DNA of 64,000 bases from Tenacibaculum dicentrarchi (GCF_900239345.1 NZ_OESZ01000012.1:62001-126000), one strand, 5' to 3'; shown: positions 8,092 through 17,818, counted from the first letter of the stretch. The notes: generated by a model from the sequence alone, not told the origin. Numbers and translations: made by a program.

Positions 8092-10293
8092 TTAATTTGC
8101 AATTTCACTTGTAAATTTAATCCGCATTAATCGCAATTCATCTTCATCATAATCACCATCAAATTCATCTAAAGCATCTTGAATTTTATCAGATTCCGAT
8201 TCCATGAAATAATCGTGTATTTCTTCTTGCTGGTCTTCATCTAACAAATCTTCAACAGCATAATCTATATTTAATTTTGTTCCAGAAAACACAATCGCTT
8301 CCATTTCTTTGATTAGCTCGTTCATAGCCAATCCTTTCGATTTTGAAATATCTTCTAAAGGTAATTTTCTATCGGTATTTTGAATAATAAATAATTTTAA
8401 TCCTGAATTTACTCCCGTACTTTTAACGATTAAATCATCAGGTCGCATAATTTCATTTTCGGCTACATAACTTGTAATAAGCTTTACAAAATCTTTACCA
8501 AATTTTCTAGATTTTCCTTCTCCAACACCATGAACTTTAGATAATTCTTCTAAATTTACAGGATATTTCAATGCCATATCTTCTAATGAAGGATCTTGAA
8601 AAACAGCATAAGGAGGAACACCTAAACGCTTTCCAACGCTTTTTCGTAACTCTTTTAGCATTTTTACCAATTTCGTATCTACAGCTCCTGTTGCTTCTTT
8701 GGTTGTTGATATTATTATTCCATCATCATCTGTAGCATAGACATGATTTTCAGTCATCATAAATGACTTCGGATTTTCAATAAATTGCTTTCCTTTTTCT
8801 GTTAGTTTTAAAACTCCATATTGTTCAATTTCTTTCTTAATTAAATCGACTACTAATATTTGACGAATTAACGCCATCCAATAATGATTATTTTTGTCTT
8901 TTCCAATTCCGAAAAAAGGCTGTGCCGTTGTTTTGTGTGATTTTAACAAGGCATTTTCAGCACCAATAATTGTATTAACTACTTCTTTAGGTTTGTACAT
9001 TTCGTTGGTATCTCTAATAACCGACAATAATGTTTTTACCTCATTTTGAGCTTCATTTTGTTTTTTAGGATTTTTCATGTTATCATCTAACATAGCTCCT
9101 TCTCCATTTACTTCGTCAAATTCTTCTCCAAAATAATGAAGAATATACTTACGTCTGTTCATTGAAGTTTCAGCATACCCTACAACTTCTTGTAAAAGTG
9201 CATGTCCAACCTCCTGCTCTGCAACAGGTTTGTTAGCCATAAACTTCTCTAATTTTTCAATATCTTTGTAAGAGTAAAAAGTTAAGCAATACCCTTCGCC
9301 ACCATCACGCCCTGCTCTACCAGTTTCTTGATAATAACTCTCTAAACTTTTAGGAATATCATGGTGAATTACATAGCGTACATCTGGTTTATCTATTCCC
9401 ATACCAAAGGCTATTGTAGCTACGATAACATCACAATCTTCCATCAAAAACATATCTTGATGCTTTGCTCGTTTTTTAGCATCTAATCCTGCATGATAAG
9501 GAAGAGCATTAATACCATTTACTTGTAAAACTTGAGAAATTTCTTCTACTTTTTTACGACTTAAACAGTATATAATACCTGTTTTTCCTATGCGTTGTTT
9601 TATAAAACGAATGATATCTTTCTCAATATCTTTTGTTTTCGGGCATACTTCATAAAACAAATTTGGTCTATTAAAAGATGCTTTAAATACATTGGCATCA
9701 CTCATACCTAATGTTTTCAAAATATCTTCTTGTACTTTTTCGGTAGCAGTTGCTGTTAAACCAATGATTGGCACATTATCAATTTGCTTAATAATGTTAC
9801 GTAAATTCCTATACTCTGGTCTAAAATCATGCCCCCATTCAGAAATACAATGCGCTTCATCAATAGCTACAAAAGAAATATTTTGCTGTCTTAAGAAAGC
9901 AGCATATTCTTCTTTTACTAACGATTCAGGTGCTACATACAACAACTTGGTAATTCCTGATTCAATATCTGATTTTACCTGTGCAATTTCTGCTTTATTT
10001 AAAGATGAATTTAACACATGTGCAATACCATGCTCTTCCGAAATACCTCTAATAGCATCTACTTGATTTTTCATCAAAGCTATTAATGGCGATACAACAA
10101 TCGCTGTACCTTCTTTCATCAATGCAGGCAACTGGTAACAAAGAGATTTACCTCCTCCAGTTGGCATTATTACAAATGTATTTTCGTTGTTTAAAATACT
10201 TTTTACAACAACTTTCTGTAAACCTTTAAATTGGTTAAAACCAAATATTTTCTTTAATGATCCGTATAACTCCGTCTCCTCTGTATTCATCAT
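8092..10293 (-). CDS. recQ: ATP-dependent DNA helicase RecQ
   Basis: 733 residues. Helicase motifs are complete: MPTGGGKSLCYQ (43-54), DEAHCISEWGHDFRPEY, GLTATAT, and QETGRAGRDG. An RQC/winged-helix region and an HRDC domain (about 545-620) follow, with an acidic C-terminal extension. RecQ unwinds 3'-to-5' at stalled forks and recombination intermediates. Unusually, the zinc-binding cysteines of the RecQ-Ct domain are absent: where E. coli has CRR...CGNCDIC, this protein has NRR...NGEGAML. The rest of that domain (HYFGE, RQI) aligns well, so this looks like a zinc-less RecQ and not a misassembly. Confidence 0.93.
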   Translation of the reverse strand: MMNTEETELYGSLKKIFGFNQFKGLQKVVVKSILNNENTFVIMPTGGGKSLCYQLPALMKEGTAIVVSPLIALMKNQVDAIRGISEEHGIAHVLNSSLNKAEIAQVKSDIESGITKLLYVAPESLVKEEYAAFLRQQNISFVAIDEAHCISEWGHDFRPEYRNLRNIIKQIDNVPIIGLTATATEKVQEDILKTLGMSDANVFKASFNRPNLFYEVCPKTKDIEKDIIRFIKQRIGKTGIIYCLSRKKVEEISQVLQVNGINALPYHAGLDAKKRAKHQDMFLMEDCDVIVATIAFGMGIDKPDVRYVIHHDIPKSLESYYQETGRAGRDGGEGYCLTFYSYKDIEKLEKFMANKPVAEQEVGHALLQEVVGYAETSMNRRKYILHYFGEEFDEVNGEGAMLDDNMKNPKKQNEAQNEVKTLLSVIRDTNEMYKPKEVVNTIIGAENALLKSHKTTAQPFFGIGKDKNNHYWMALIRQILVVDLIKKEIEQYGVLKLTEKGKQFIENPKSFMMTENHVYATDDDGIIISTTKEATGAVDTKLVKMLKELRKSVGKRLGVPPYAVFQDPSLEDMALKYPVNLEELSKVHGVGEGKSRKFGKDFVKLITSYVAENEIMRPDDLIVKSTGVNSGLKLFIIQNTDRKLPLEDISKSKGLAMNELIKEMEAIVFSGTKLNIDYAVEDLLDEDQQEEIHDYFMESESDKIQDALDEFDGDYDEDELRLMRIKFTSEIAN

Positions 10294-10434
10294 CTAATAT
10301 CAAAAAATTAAAAACTTAAACTAATTTACAAAAAAAAATTATACAAACTCCTGTAAATTTTATTTTTATTAAAAAGTTTTCTTCTTAAATATTCCTATTT
10401 TTACATTTTAAAAATTATTTAAAACTTTTTTAAC

Positions 10435-11406
10435 TTGAAAGACGCAAATGCAATTCTCTCAACAGCAAAACAAACCATACTTTTAGAAAGTAATGCTATT
10501 GCTAATTTAGCAAATTTATTAGATAGTTCGTTTGTTGATGCTGTAAATTTTATATTCAATTCAAAAGGTCGTGTTGTCGTTACTGGAATAGGTAAAAGCG
10601 CTAACATTGCTAATAAAATGGTTGCTACTTTTAACTCTACAGGTACTCCATCTCTTTTTATGCACGCTGCTGATGCTATTCATGGTGATTTAGGTAGTAT
10701 ACAAAAAGATGATGTGGTTATTTGTTTATCTAAAAGTGGAAATACTCCTGAAATTAAGGTTTTAGTTCCTTTAATAAAAAAAACGAATAATAAATTAATT
10801 GCAATTACTGGAAACCCTGAATCATTTTTAGCAACCAATGCTGATTTTTCACTAAATTCTTTCGTTACCAAAGAAGCCTGTCCTAATAATTTAGCTCCTA
10901 CATCAAGTACTACAGCACAGTTAGTTTTAGGCGATGCTTTAGCTGTTTGTTTATTAAAACTTCGAGACTTTACAAGTAGTGATTTCGCTAAATACCACCC
11001 AGGAGGTGCCTTAGGAAAACGCTTATATTTACGTGTTGATGATTTAATAAAAAATAATCAATTACCTAAGGTTAGTAATACTGATTCTGTAGCTAGTGTA
11101 ATTGTTGAAATTTCAGAAAAAAGACTCGGTGTAACCGCTGTTATTTCTGATAAAAATATAATATCAGGAATTATTACAGATGGTGATATCCGTAGAATGC
11201 TTAGCAAAACAACTAAAATTGATACGCTAACAGCCAACGATATTATGAGTAAAAACCCTAAAACTATAAATGTAAATGCTATGGCAGTTGAAGCTTTAGA
11301 AGCTTTAGAAAACAATAGTATTACGCAAATTTTGGTGACAGATAACAACAACAATTATGTTGGTGTTGTTCATTTACACGACTTAATTAAAGAAGGTATA
11401 TTTTAA
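10435..11406 (+). CDS. kdsD: Arabinose-5-phosphate isomerase KdsD (KpsF/GutQ family)
   Basis: 323 residues: a SIS sugar-isomerase domain (VVTGIGKSANIANKM, AIHGDLG, CLSKSGNTPE, YHPGGALGKRL) followed by two CBS domains from about residue 210. The family interconverts ribulose-5-phosphate and arabinose-5-phosphate, the first step to Kdo for the LPS inner core. The start is TTG: an in-frame TAA lies four codons upstream and the first internal ATG (about residue 62) would delete part of the SIS fold. It opens the plus-strand run kdsD-tatC-AhpD-like-lptB, with 1 base to tatC. Confidence 0.9.
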   Translation: MKDANAILSTAKQTILLESNAIANLANLLDSSFVDAVNFIFNSKGRVVVTGIGKSANIANKMVATFNSTGTPSLFMHAADAIHGDLGSIQKDDVVICLSKSGNTPEIKVLVPLIKKTNNKLIAITGNPESFLATNADFSLNSFVTKEACPNNLAPTSSTTAQLVLGDALAVCLLKLRDFTSSDFAKYHPGGALGKRLYLRVDDLIKNNQLPKVSNTDSVASVIVEISEKRLGVTAVISDKNIISGIITDGDIRRMLSKTTKIDTLTANDIMSKNPKTINVNAMAVEALEALENNSITQILVTDNNNNYVGVVHLHDLIKEGIF

Positions 11407-11407
11407 T

Positions 11408-12229
11408 ATGGCAACAACAGAAATGTCTTTTTTAGACCATCTTGAAGAATTAAGGTGGCATTTGGTTAGAAGTTTTGCAGCAATATTTATTATAGCAATT
11501 CTTATTTTTGCAAATATAAATTTTGTTTTTAATGATATATTATTAGCCCACTTAAAACCAGACTTTGCAACCTATCATTTTTTTTGCAAGGTATTTACAG
11601 CAATTGGTATTGATAGTAGTTTTTGCAATATTAGTTTTAAACAAACCTTGCAGGCATTAAACCCAACACAGCAATTAATGACGGGTATTTGGTCGTCTTT
11701 AATTTTAGGTTTTGTGGTCGCTTTTCCATATATTCTATGGGAATTTTGGCGTTTTGTAGCCCCCGGATTACACAGTTCTGAAAGAAAAAAATCAAAAGGT
11801 TTTATTTTTATTGCTTCCTTATTATTTTTTTTAGGAATACTTTTTAGTTATTATGTTATCTTACCAATGTCTGTTTATTTCTTTTATAATTTTGAAATAT
11901 CGAGTTCAATTGAAAACAATTTTAAACTAGAGGCATACATAAGCCTAATAACCAACACACTAATTGGTGTTGCTGTATTTTTTGAACTGCCTGTTATTAT
12001 TTATTTCTTAACAAAAATAGGACTAATAACACCTGAATTTTTACGAAAATACCGCAAACACGCATTGGTCGTAGTTTTGGTTTTATCGGCAATAATAACA
12101 CCTCCAGATATTGCAAGTCAAATAATTGTTTCCGTACCAATTATGATACTTTATGAAGTAAGTATTTATGTATCGCAATTTATTTTAAAAAAACAACAAA
12201 AGAATGTCTCAAAAAGTCCAAGAGTTTAA
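11408..12229 (+). CDS. tatC: Twin-arginine translocase subunit TatC
   Basis: 273 residues with six predicted membrane helices and the N-terminal TatC signature FLDHLEELRWHLVRS, then FWRFVAPGL and the late AIITPPD segment. TatC is the receptor of the Tat pathway that exports folded proteins across the inner membrane. It begins one base after kdsD and overlaps the next gene by 26 bases. TatA is not in the window. A possible Tat substrate is the metallophosphoesterase at 61136. Confidence 0.95.
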   Translation: MATTEMSFLDHLEELRWHLVRSFAAIFIIAILIFANINFVFNDILLAHLKPDFATYHFFCKVFTAIGIDSSFCNISFKQTLQALNPTQQLMTGIWSSLILGFVVAFPYILWEFWRFVAPGLHSSERKKSKGFIFIASLLFFLGILFSYYVILPMSVYFFYNFEISSSIENNFKLEAYISLITNTLIGVAVFFELPVIIYFLTKIGLITPEFLRKYRKHALVVVLVLSAIITPPDIASQIIVSVPIMILYEVSIYVSQFILKKQQKNVSKSPRV

Positions 12230-12548
12230 CGACTACCGAACTAAAATGAATGATAAAATTTTAGCGGGTGATAATAAAATAATCAAACGAATTTTTAATT
12301 TAGATACCAATGCCTTTAAAGAAGGTCATTTACCTGAAAAAACAAAAGAATTACTTGGTTTGGTTGCCTCTGCCGTTTTGCGTTGTGATGATTGCATCGC
12401 TTATCATTTAGAAACTGCTCATAAAAATGGCGTAACCAAAGAAGAAATGATGGAAACCATGAGTATTGCTACCTTAGTTGGCGGAACTATATTGATACCC
12501 CATTTACGTAGAGCCGTTGAATTTTGGGATGATTTAGAAGAAAAATAA
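12204..12548 (+). CDS. Carboxymuconolactone decarboxylase / AhpD-like protein
   Basis: 114 residues with the AhpD-type motif C61-x2-C64-x3-H68 (LRCDDCIAYHLE) and the following ATLVGGTILIPHLRRA helix. The fold is that of carboxymuconolactone decarboxylases; the CxxCxxxH motif suggests a thiol peroxidase-like or disulfide activity and not decarboxylation. The substrate is unknown. The ATG lies inside the end of tatC (26-base overlap), so the two are probably coupled, and lptB follows after 30 bases. Confidence 0.85.
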   Translation: MSQKVQEFNDYRTKMNDKILAGDNKIIKRIFNLDTNAFKEGHLPEKTKELLGLVASAVLRCDDCIAYHLETAHKNGVTKEEMMETMSIATLVGGTILIPHLRRAVEFWDDLEEK

Positions 12549-12578
12549 AGGCTTTTTATCAAAAAAATAGAGTAATTC

Positions 12579-13313
12579 ATGAAGTTAAGAGCAGATAATA
12601 TACAGAAAATTTACGGTAGCCGAAAGGTAGTAAAAGGAATTTCTGTAGAAGTCAAACAAGGTGAAATCATTGGTTTATTAGGACCTAATGGCGCAGGAAA
12701 AACTACATCTTTTTATATGATTGTTGGTATGGTAAAACCTAATTTTGGACATGTTTTTTTAGACGATCAAGATATTACCAAAGACCCAATGTATAAGCGT
12801 GCTCAAAAGGGAATTGGATATTTAGCACAAGAAGATTCTGTTTTTAGAAAATTATCTATTGAAGATAATATCATGGCTGTTTTAGAATTTACTGACCGAT
12901 CTAAATCAGAAAGAAAAGCCCGTTTAGAGGAATTAATTGATGAATTTAGTTTGGGGCATGTTCGTAAAAACCGTGGTGATTTACTTTCAGGAGGAGAACG
13001 CCGTAGAACAGAAATTGCACGTTGTCTTGCTTCCGACCCTAAATTTATTTTATTAGATGAGCCTTTTGCAGGAGTAGACCCTATTGCGGTGGAAGATATT
13101 CAAGGAATTGTAGCCAAGTTAAAGACCAAAAATATCGGTATTTTAATTACCGATCATGATGTACAAGCAACTCTAGCAATTACCGACAGAACTTATTTAA
13201 TGTATAACGGAGGAATTTTAAAAGAAGGAACTCCTAAAGAATTAGCCGAAGATGAAACCGTACGTCGTGTGTATTTAGGAAAAGATTTTATCTTAAAAAA
13301 GAAGAAATTTTAA
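12579..13313 (+). CDS. lptB: LPS export ABC transporter ATPase LptB
   Basis: 244 residues: Walker [10 protein letters not shown] (35-43), signature [13 protein letters not shown], Walker [14 protein letters not shown] and the H-loop in ITDHDV. The [13 protein letters not shown]-loop and the FAGVDP stretch are typical of LptB, which powers LptFG in moving LPS from the inner membrane to the outer membrane. The upstream genes for Kdo (kdsD) and the lipid A operon nearby fit this role. A bidirectional terminator follows. Confidence 0.95.
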   Translation: MKLRADNIQKIYGSRKVVKGISVEVKQGEIIGLLGPNGAGKTTSFYMIVGMVKPNFGHVFLDDQDITKDPMYKRAQKGIGYLAQEDSVFRKLSIEDNIMAVLEFTDRSKSERKARLEELIDEFSLGHVRKNRGDLLSGGERRRTEIARCLASDPKFILLDEPFAGVDPIAVEDIQGIVAKLKTKNIGILITDHDVQATLAITDRTYLMYNGGILKEGTPKELAEDETVRRVYLGKDFILKKKKF

Positions 13314-13337
13314 GATTAAACCTTGATATAAACTATA

Positions 13338-13363
13338 AAAAAGGAGCAATTAAGCTCCTTTTT
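13338..13363. terminator. Bidirectional terminator between lptB and pssA
   Basis: Ten-base perfect arms (AAAAAGGAGC and GCTCCTTTTT) around a 6-base loop, with A/T tracts on both sides, between converging genes. Confidence 0.85.
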
Positions 13364-13394
13364 CTTGTTTTAAAACGATATTATTTTACGATTT

Positions 13395-14135
13395 TTACGA
13401 TTTCTTTAAATTATTAACCACTGAAAAAGTAACATATATCAATATTATTAAAGGAATTGCTACAAATTTTAATACAATTAATAATAAAACACAAAGCGCT
13501 AAGAAAATATATTTTAAGGCATTTTCTTTAAATCCAAAGGTTTTAAATTTTAAGGCAAATAACGGGATTTCAGCATTCATTAAAAAAGTTAAAACAATCG
13601 TTACAATCGCTAAAAAATAAGAATTATTAATTAAATCAACAAAAAAAGCTTGATTTGAATATTCCGCAATTAATGGCAACGAAATTACAAATAACGCCAT
13701 AGCAGGCGTTGGAAGCCCAATAAATGAATCTGATTGGCGAGTATCAATATTAAAATTAGCCAAGCGATAACAAGCTCCTAAGGTTAATAACAAGCCGAAA
13801 TACGGCAAATTACTGCCCGTTGCTCCGTAAATATCTACGCCAAAATAACCCACTGCATCAACATCTAAAGCTGTTACGAAAAGTTGTAACATCACGATTC
13901 CTGGCACTACACCACTGGTTACCATATCAGCTAAACTATCTAATTGCTTGCCCAATTCGCCCTGAACGCCTAATAATCGAGCTAATAATCCATCAAAAAA
14001 ATCAAAAATAATCCCTAGAATAACTAAAATTGCTACGCCAAAAAAATCACCTTTTATCGCAAAAATTACAGCTATAGTACCGCATAATAAATTCCCTAAT
14101 GTTACTAAATTAGGAATATGTTTTTTAAAATTCAT
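13395..14135 (-). CDS. pssA: CDP-diacylglycerol-serine O-phosphatidyltransferase PssA
   Basis: 246 residues from the ATG (MNFKKHIPNLVTLGNL); a TTG two codons upstream is also possible. The CDP-alcohol phosphatidyltransferase motif is present as FDFFDGLLARLLG...GKQLDSLADMVTSG (about residues 45-75), and seven or eight membrane segments follow. The NLVTLGNLLCG start and overall length fit the membrane-integral (Gram-positive type) phosphatidylserine synthase, the first step to phosphatidylethanolamine. It stands alone, converging on lptB. Confidence 0.9.
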   Translation of the reverse strand: MNFKKHIPNLVTLGNLLCGTIAVIFAIKGDFFGVAILVILGIIFDFFDGLLARLLGVQGELGKQLDSLADMVTSGVVPGIVMLQLFVTALDVDAVGYFGVDIYGATGSNLPYFGLLLTLGACYRLANFNIDTRQSDSFIGLPTPAMALFVISLPLIAEYSNQAFFVDLINNSYFLAIVTIVLTFLMNAEIPLFALKFKTFGFKENALKYIFLALCVLLLIVLKFVAIPLIILIYVTFSVVNNLKKS

Positions 14136-14245
14136 TTTCAAATATTTATAGCGAAAATAAGAAACTTATATCATTTTTCAGCTTTTAATTTTGATGCTAT
14201 TTTTATATTTTGTATTATTTTTGATACATCTCTTTATTTTTAAAC

Positions 14246-15256
14246 ATGCCGATTATTTACGCTGATTTCAAACCTTCTTTTTTACTTAAAAACCCCCATT
14301 TTAACACGATATATCGTCCGTTATTTGCAAAAGATACTATAAAATATCAACGAAAAAGAATTACTACTTGGGACAATGATTTTATCGATTTAGATTTTTC
14401 AATAAATTCAGAAAACTCACAAAATTCAAAAACGCTAGTTTTATTGATTCACGGATTAGAGGGAAGTTCAAATTCAAATTATATAATTACAACTTCAAAT
14501 CACTTAAATAAAGTAGGGTTTTATACCGTTTCCATGAATTTACGAAGTTGTAGCGGAGCAAATAATTTGCTTTTAGAAACCTATCACAGCGGAAAAACCG
14601 ATGATGTTCATTTTATAACCGAATATCTTGCGACAAATTACACATATGAAAATATGATTATCATTGGTTTTAGTTTGGGCGGAAATTTAACCCTAAAATA
14701 TTTGGGTGAATATGAAAATATTTCACCAAAAATAAAAGGAGGTATTGCCGTTTCTACACCGATTGATTTAACAAGTTCACAAGCCGAATTATCAAAATTT
14801 AAAAACAGGCTCTATTTAAAGGAGTTTTTACGAACCTTAAAACCCAAAATACTAGCAAAATCTAATCAATTTCCAGACTTTAAATTAGATAGAAAAAAAG
14901 TGGAAAATGCTACCAGACTTTGGCAGTTAGAAGCACAATATACCGCACCAATATTCGGGTTTAAAAACCCGCAAGATTATTGGACAAAAGCAAGTTCAAA
15001 ACCGTATATTAAAAATATTACATTGCCAACGTTGCTTATCAACTCACTTGATGACCCTTTTTTATCCGAAGAATGTTATCCTTTTAAAGATGCCAAAAAG
15101 ATGCCAAATTTTTATTTATTAACACCAAAATATGGCGGACACGTAGGATTTATTTCTTCTTTTAATACTTCAAAAAATAGTAAAAACATCAAAAATAAAT
15201 GGCTCGAAGAAAGTATTCTGAAATTTATTCAAGATAAAATTGGCGTTTATTTTTAG
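14246..15256 (+). CDS. Alpha/beta hydrolase, YheT family
   Basis: 336 residues. The start MPIIYADFKPSFLLKNPHFNTIYRP... is typical of YheT-like hydrolases. The oxyanion region LIHGLEGSSNSNY and the nucleophile elbow GFSLGGN are clear; the acid and base are likely in NSLDDPFL and YGGHVGF. The family hydrolyses lipid or ester substrates that are poorly defined. The TAG stop is formed at the very edge of a repeat element (15254-15479), so the last residues may have been shaped by its insertion. Confidence 0.88.
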   Translation: MPIIYADFKPSFLLKNPHFNTIYRPLFAKDTIKYQRKRITTWDNDFIDLDFSINSENSQNSKTLVLLIHGLEGSSNSNYIITTSNHLNKVGFYTVSMNLRSCSGANNLLLETYHSGKTDDVHFITEYLATNYTYENMIIIGFSLGGNLTLKYLGEYENISPKIKGGIAVSTPIDLTSSQAELSKFKNRLYLKEFLRTLKPKILAKSNQFPDFKLDRKKVENATRLWQLEAQYTAPIFGFKNPQDYWTKASSKPYIKNITLPTLLINSLDDPFLSEECYPFKDAKKMPNFYLLTPKYGGHVGFISSFNTSKNSKNIKNKWLEESILKFIQDKIGVYF

Positions 15257-15479
15257 AGCTTTTAAAAATTTTATTCCAAAAATTTTTGCAATATCAAAAT
15301 AGTATGACAAGGAGTTAAAACCCCTTGTTTTAAGAATAAAAATGCGTCAAAGGGTTTTTATTTCAGTTTCACACCCTGGTTTGCCGTAGTTCTTCGCTTT
15401 ATGCGATGCTGAAATAAATTCAGCATGAAGTTTAAATGTTTAAAAAAAACTTTAGTTAAAATTTAAACAGAGACTCTTA
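15254..15479 (+). repeat. Interspersed MITE-like repeat R1, copy a
   Basis: The 307-base gap before the DUF4105 gene is mostly this 226-base element. The left end reads TTAGAGCTTTTAAAAATTTT and the right end AAATTTAAACAGAGACTCTTA, imperfect inverted repeats with TTA at both outer edges. Inside are an imperfect palindrome (AAGGAGTTAAAACCCCTTG), a CAGTTTCACACCCTGGTTTG segment and GCTGAAATAAATTCAGCATG. Other copies are at 17892-18186, 19761-19896 and 52585-52720. It contains no transposase. Confidence 0.8.
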
Positions 15480-15563
15480 AAATAATAGCTACACAAAAAT
15501 GATATTTTTTTAATCTTAATTAAGATATTTGTATTGTAAAATCACTCTTTTTAGAATTCAATT

Positions 15564-16748
15564 ATGATAAAAAAAATCACTACTATTTTCTTGTTTTTAT
15601 GTTGTTTCAATACCGTTTTATCACAAGTAACTGATAGTTTAAAATTATCAAATAACGCACAGATAAGCATCATCACTTCAGGACCTGGCGAAGCTTTGTA
15701 TGAAAAATTCGGACACGCTGCAATTCGTATAAAAGACCCTGTTTTAAACTTTGATTTCATTTATAATTACGGAATTTTTGATTTCGAAAACCCTACTTTT
15801 TATGCCGATTTCACCAAAGGATACATGAAATATAAATTAGCGAAATATCCTTTTTATTTGGCTTTAAAAAACAATCAACGACATAAACGCTGGGTAAAAG
15901 AACAGGTTTTGAATTTATCACAAGTACAAAAAAATGAGTTTTTCACAATTTTAGAAATCAATATTTTGCCCGAAAATGCGGGTTATTTATACGACCCGTA
16001 TTTTGATAATTGCGCGACAAAACCTAGAGATATTATCAAAAAAGTTGTAGGCAAAAATCTAATTTTCAAAGATGATTTTGTTAGACAAAAAATGTCTTTA
16101 CGTCAATTAATGAACAACGAAATTCATCAAAATACTTGGGGAAGTTTAGGAATTAATATCGCTTTAGGAAGTCGATTAGATAAAGTTGCAACAGCAAATG
16201 AATATTTATATTTACCCGATTATGTTTTTGAAGCTTTAAATTATTCTAAAATTTTAAAAGATGGAAAAGAAGATACTCTCATATCAAAAACTAATATTTT
16301 ATTAGATTTTGATGAAAAACAGCCAAAAAGCGATAATTTCAGCCCATTTTTAATCATTTTAGTACTTTCTTTACTTGGTTTATGTATCACGTATAAAGAT
16401 TATAAAAATGCCAAAAGAAGCAAATGGCTCGATTTTATCATCTTTTTTATATCAGGAATAACAGGCGTTTTAATTGTGTATTTATGGTTTTTCACGAATC
16501 ACTCAACAGCCCCAAATAACTTTAATTTTTTATGGGCATTTGCTCCTAATTTAATCGTTTCTTTCTTTTTGATACAAAAAAAATCACCAAAATGGATTTC
16601 AAAATATATGCTACTTTTACTAGTCTTTTTAGTGATATTAGCTATTATTTGGGTAACAAAAACACAATTATTTTCAATTACGTTAATCCCTTTATTTGTT
16701 TTGTTTGCTGTAAGATATTGGTTTTTACAAAAAACTTTGAATCGCTAA
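15564..16748 (+). CDS. DUF4105 (Lnb N-terminal-like) membrane protein
   Basis: 394 residues with a signal peptide (MIKKITTIFLFLCCFNTVLSQ), an extracytoplasmic DUF4105 domain to about residue 240 and four to five membrane helices at the C-terminus. The domain shows GEALYEKFGHAAIRI and PYFDNCATKPRDI; the His and Cys of these motifs resemble a Cys-His pair of the NlpC/P60-like fold, but activity is not established. The family is common in flavobacteria and of unknown function. The last 24 bases overlap the end of the convergent aroQ. Confidence 0.85.
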   Translation: MIKKITTIFLFLCCFNTVLSQVTDSLKLSNNAQISIITSGPGEALYEKFGHAAIRIKDPVLNFDFIYNYGIFDFENPTFYADFTKGYMKYKLAKYPFYLALKNNQRHKRWVKEQVLNLSQVQKNEFFTILEINILPENAGYLYDPYFDNCATKPRDIIKKVVGKNLIFKDDFVRQKMSLRQLMNNEIHQNTWGSLGINIALGSRLDKVATANEYLYLPDYVFEALNYSKILKDGKEDTLISKTNILLDFDEKQPKSDNFSPFLIILVLSLLGLCITYKDYKNAKRSKWLDFIIFFISGITGVLIVYLWFFTNHSTAPNNFNFLWAFAPNLIVSFFLIQKKSPKWISKYMLLLLVFLVILAIIWVTKTQLFSITLIPLFVLFAVRYWFLQKTLNR

Positions 16749-17141
16749 ATGATAACTTTTTAAACCGAAACCTAAAATAACACCTTTCGCATTTGCCGAT
16801 AAATAACTTTTATGACGGAAACTTTCACGAGCGTGTACGTTTGAAATATGCACCTCAACAACAGGCGTTTCAATTCCTTTTACAGCATCGGCAATAGCGA
16901 TAGAAGTGTGCGTGTAAGCTCCTGCGTTTAAGACAATTCCGTCATATTCGAAACCTATTTCATGTAATTTATTGATAATTTCGCCTTCAATATTCGATTG
17001 AAAATAACTTAACTCAGTAGTATTATAAGTTTCTTTTAATTCTTTAAAAAAATCTTCAAAAGAATTTGAACCATAAATTTCTGGCTCACGTTTTCCTAAT
17101 AAATTTAAATTTGGTCCGTTTATTATTATAACTTTTTTCAT
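16725..17141 (-). CDS. aroQ: 3-dehydroquinate dehydratase, type II
   Basis: 138 residues, the usual length. The start IIINGPNLNLLGKREPEIYG carries the catalytic Tyr (Y23) and Arg of the flexible loop; NAGAYTHTSIAIADA and VEVHISNVHARESFRHKS supply the substrate-binding and catalytic His segments. It catalyses the third step of the shikimate pathway in the cytoplasm. It converges on the DUF4105 gene with a 24-base overlap of the coding ends, so there is no room for a terminator between them. Confidence 0.95.
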   Translation of the reverse strand: MKKVIIINGPNLNLLGKREPEIYGSNSFEDFFKELKETYNTTELSYFQSNIEGEIINKLHEIGFEYDGIVLNAGAYTHTSIAIADAVKGIETPVVEVHISNVHARESFRHKSYLSANAKGVILGFGLKSYHLAIQSFL

Positions 17142-17187
17142 CTAGTATATTTATATTGTAAAAATACTCTTTTAACTTTTAAGCATA

Positions 17188-17218
17188 AAAAAAGAGAAGC
17201 TAAATTACTTCCCTTTTT
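17188..17218 (-). terminator. Terminator after the 193-residue barrel gene
   Basis: On the minus strand GGGAAG and CTTCTC form a short stem (with A/T extension) followed by seven T. It separates the barrel gene from aroQ. Confidence 0.6.
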
Positions 17219-17236
17219 ATATCGTAAAATATTTTA

Positions 17237-17818
17237 TTAAAACTTATACGTTAATCCAAAATTAACATTAGATAAATTTAAGTTTAAACCAAATGAATTA
17301 ACTGATTTAGCACCAGTAATATCTACCTTTGAACTGTTATAAGATAGAGCTCCAACAGACGCTTTTAACGCTATCGAATTAGATACAAAATAGTTAATCC
17401 CAGGAGAAACATCAAGACTAAAAGTATTTCTATCAGGTCCTTCAATACCTGCTGTTTCTGTTTTATAAGTAGTGTATCCTAAGCCTGCCCCAACAACAAA
17501 AGAAAAATTATTTTTAGGAGTAAAGAAATAATCTGCTCCTGCCTTAACTCCAAAAGCAGTTGATTCAGCAGCTCCATTTTCAGAACCACTAATCGCTAAA
17601 CCTAACTCTAAAGCTATATTTTCAGAAACAAAATAACCAACCGATGGAGAAAAAGTATAAATACTTACGTCTCCAGCTCCTGACATTTTACTATAACCTA
17701 CACTACCCGAAACATAGATATCTTCTTGTGTAAAACCACCTTTAACTTCATTTTTATTTTGTGCATTTGCTGTAAAACCTGCAGCAACAATAGCAATTGT
17801 TAATAATACTTTTTTCAT
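17237..17818 (-). CDS. Outer-membrane beta-barrel protein
   Basis: 193 residues. A signal peptide (MKKVLLTIAIVAAGFTANAQ) is followed by alternating aromatic/polar strands (VGYSKMSG, VGYFVSENIALELGLAI, GLGYTTYKT) and a C-terminal NFGLTYKF ending in Phe, all typical of a small OMP_b-brl porin-like family. Function unknown; such proteins are often adhesion or structural barrels. The signal-peptide DNA is very similar to that of the next barrel gene (18248-18721), while the mature parts differ. A terminator follows. Confidence 0.82.
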   Translation of the reverse strand: MKKVLLTIAIVAAGFTANAQNKNEVKGGFTQEDIYVSGSVGYSKMSGAGDVSIYTFSPSVGYFVSENIALELGLAISGSENGAAESTAFGVKAGADYFFTPKNNFSFVVGAGLGYTTYKTETAGIEGPDRNTFSLDVSPGINYFVSNSIALKASVGALSYNSSKVDITGAKSVNSFGLNLNLSNVNFGLTYKF

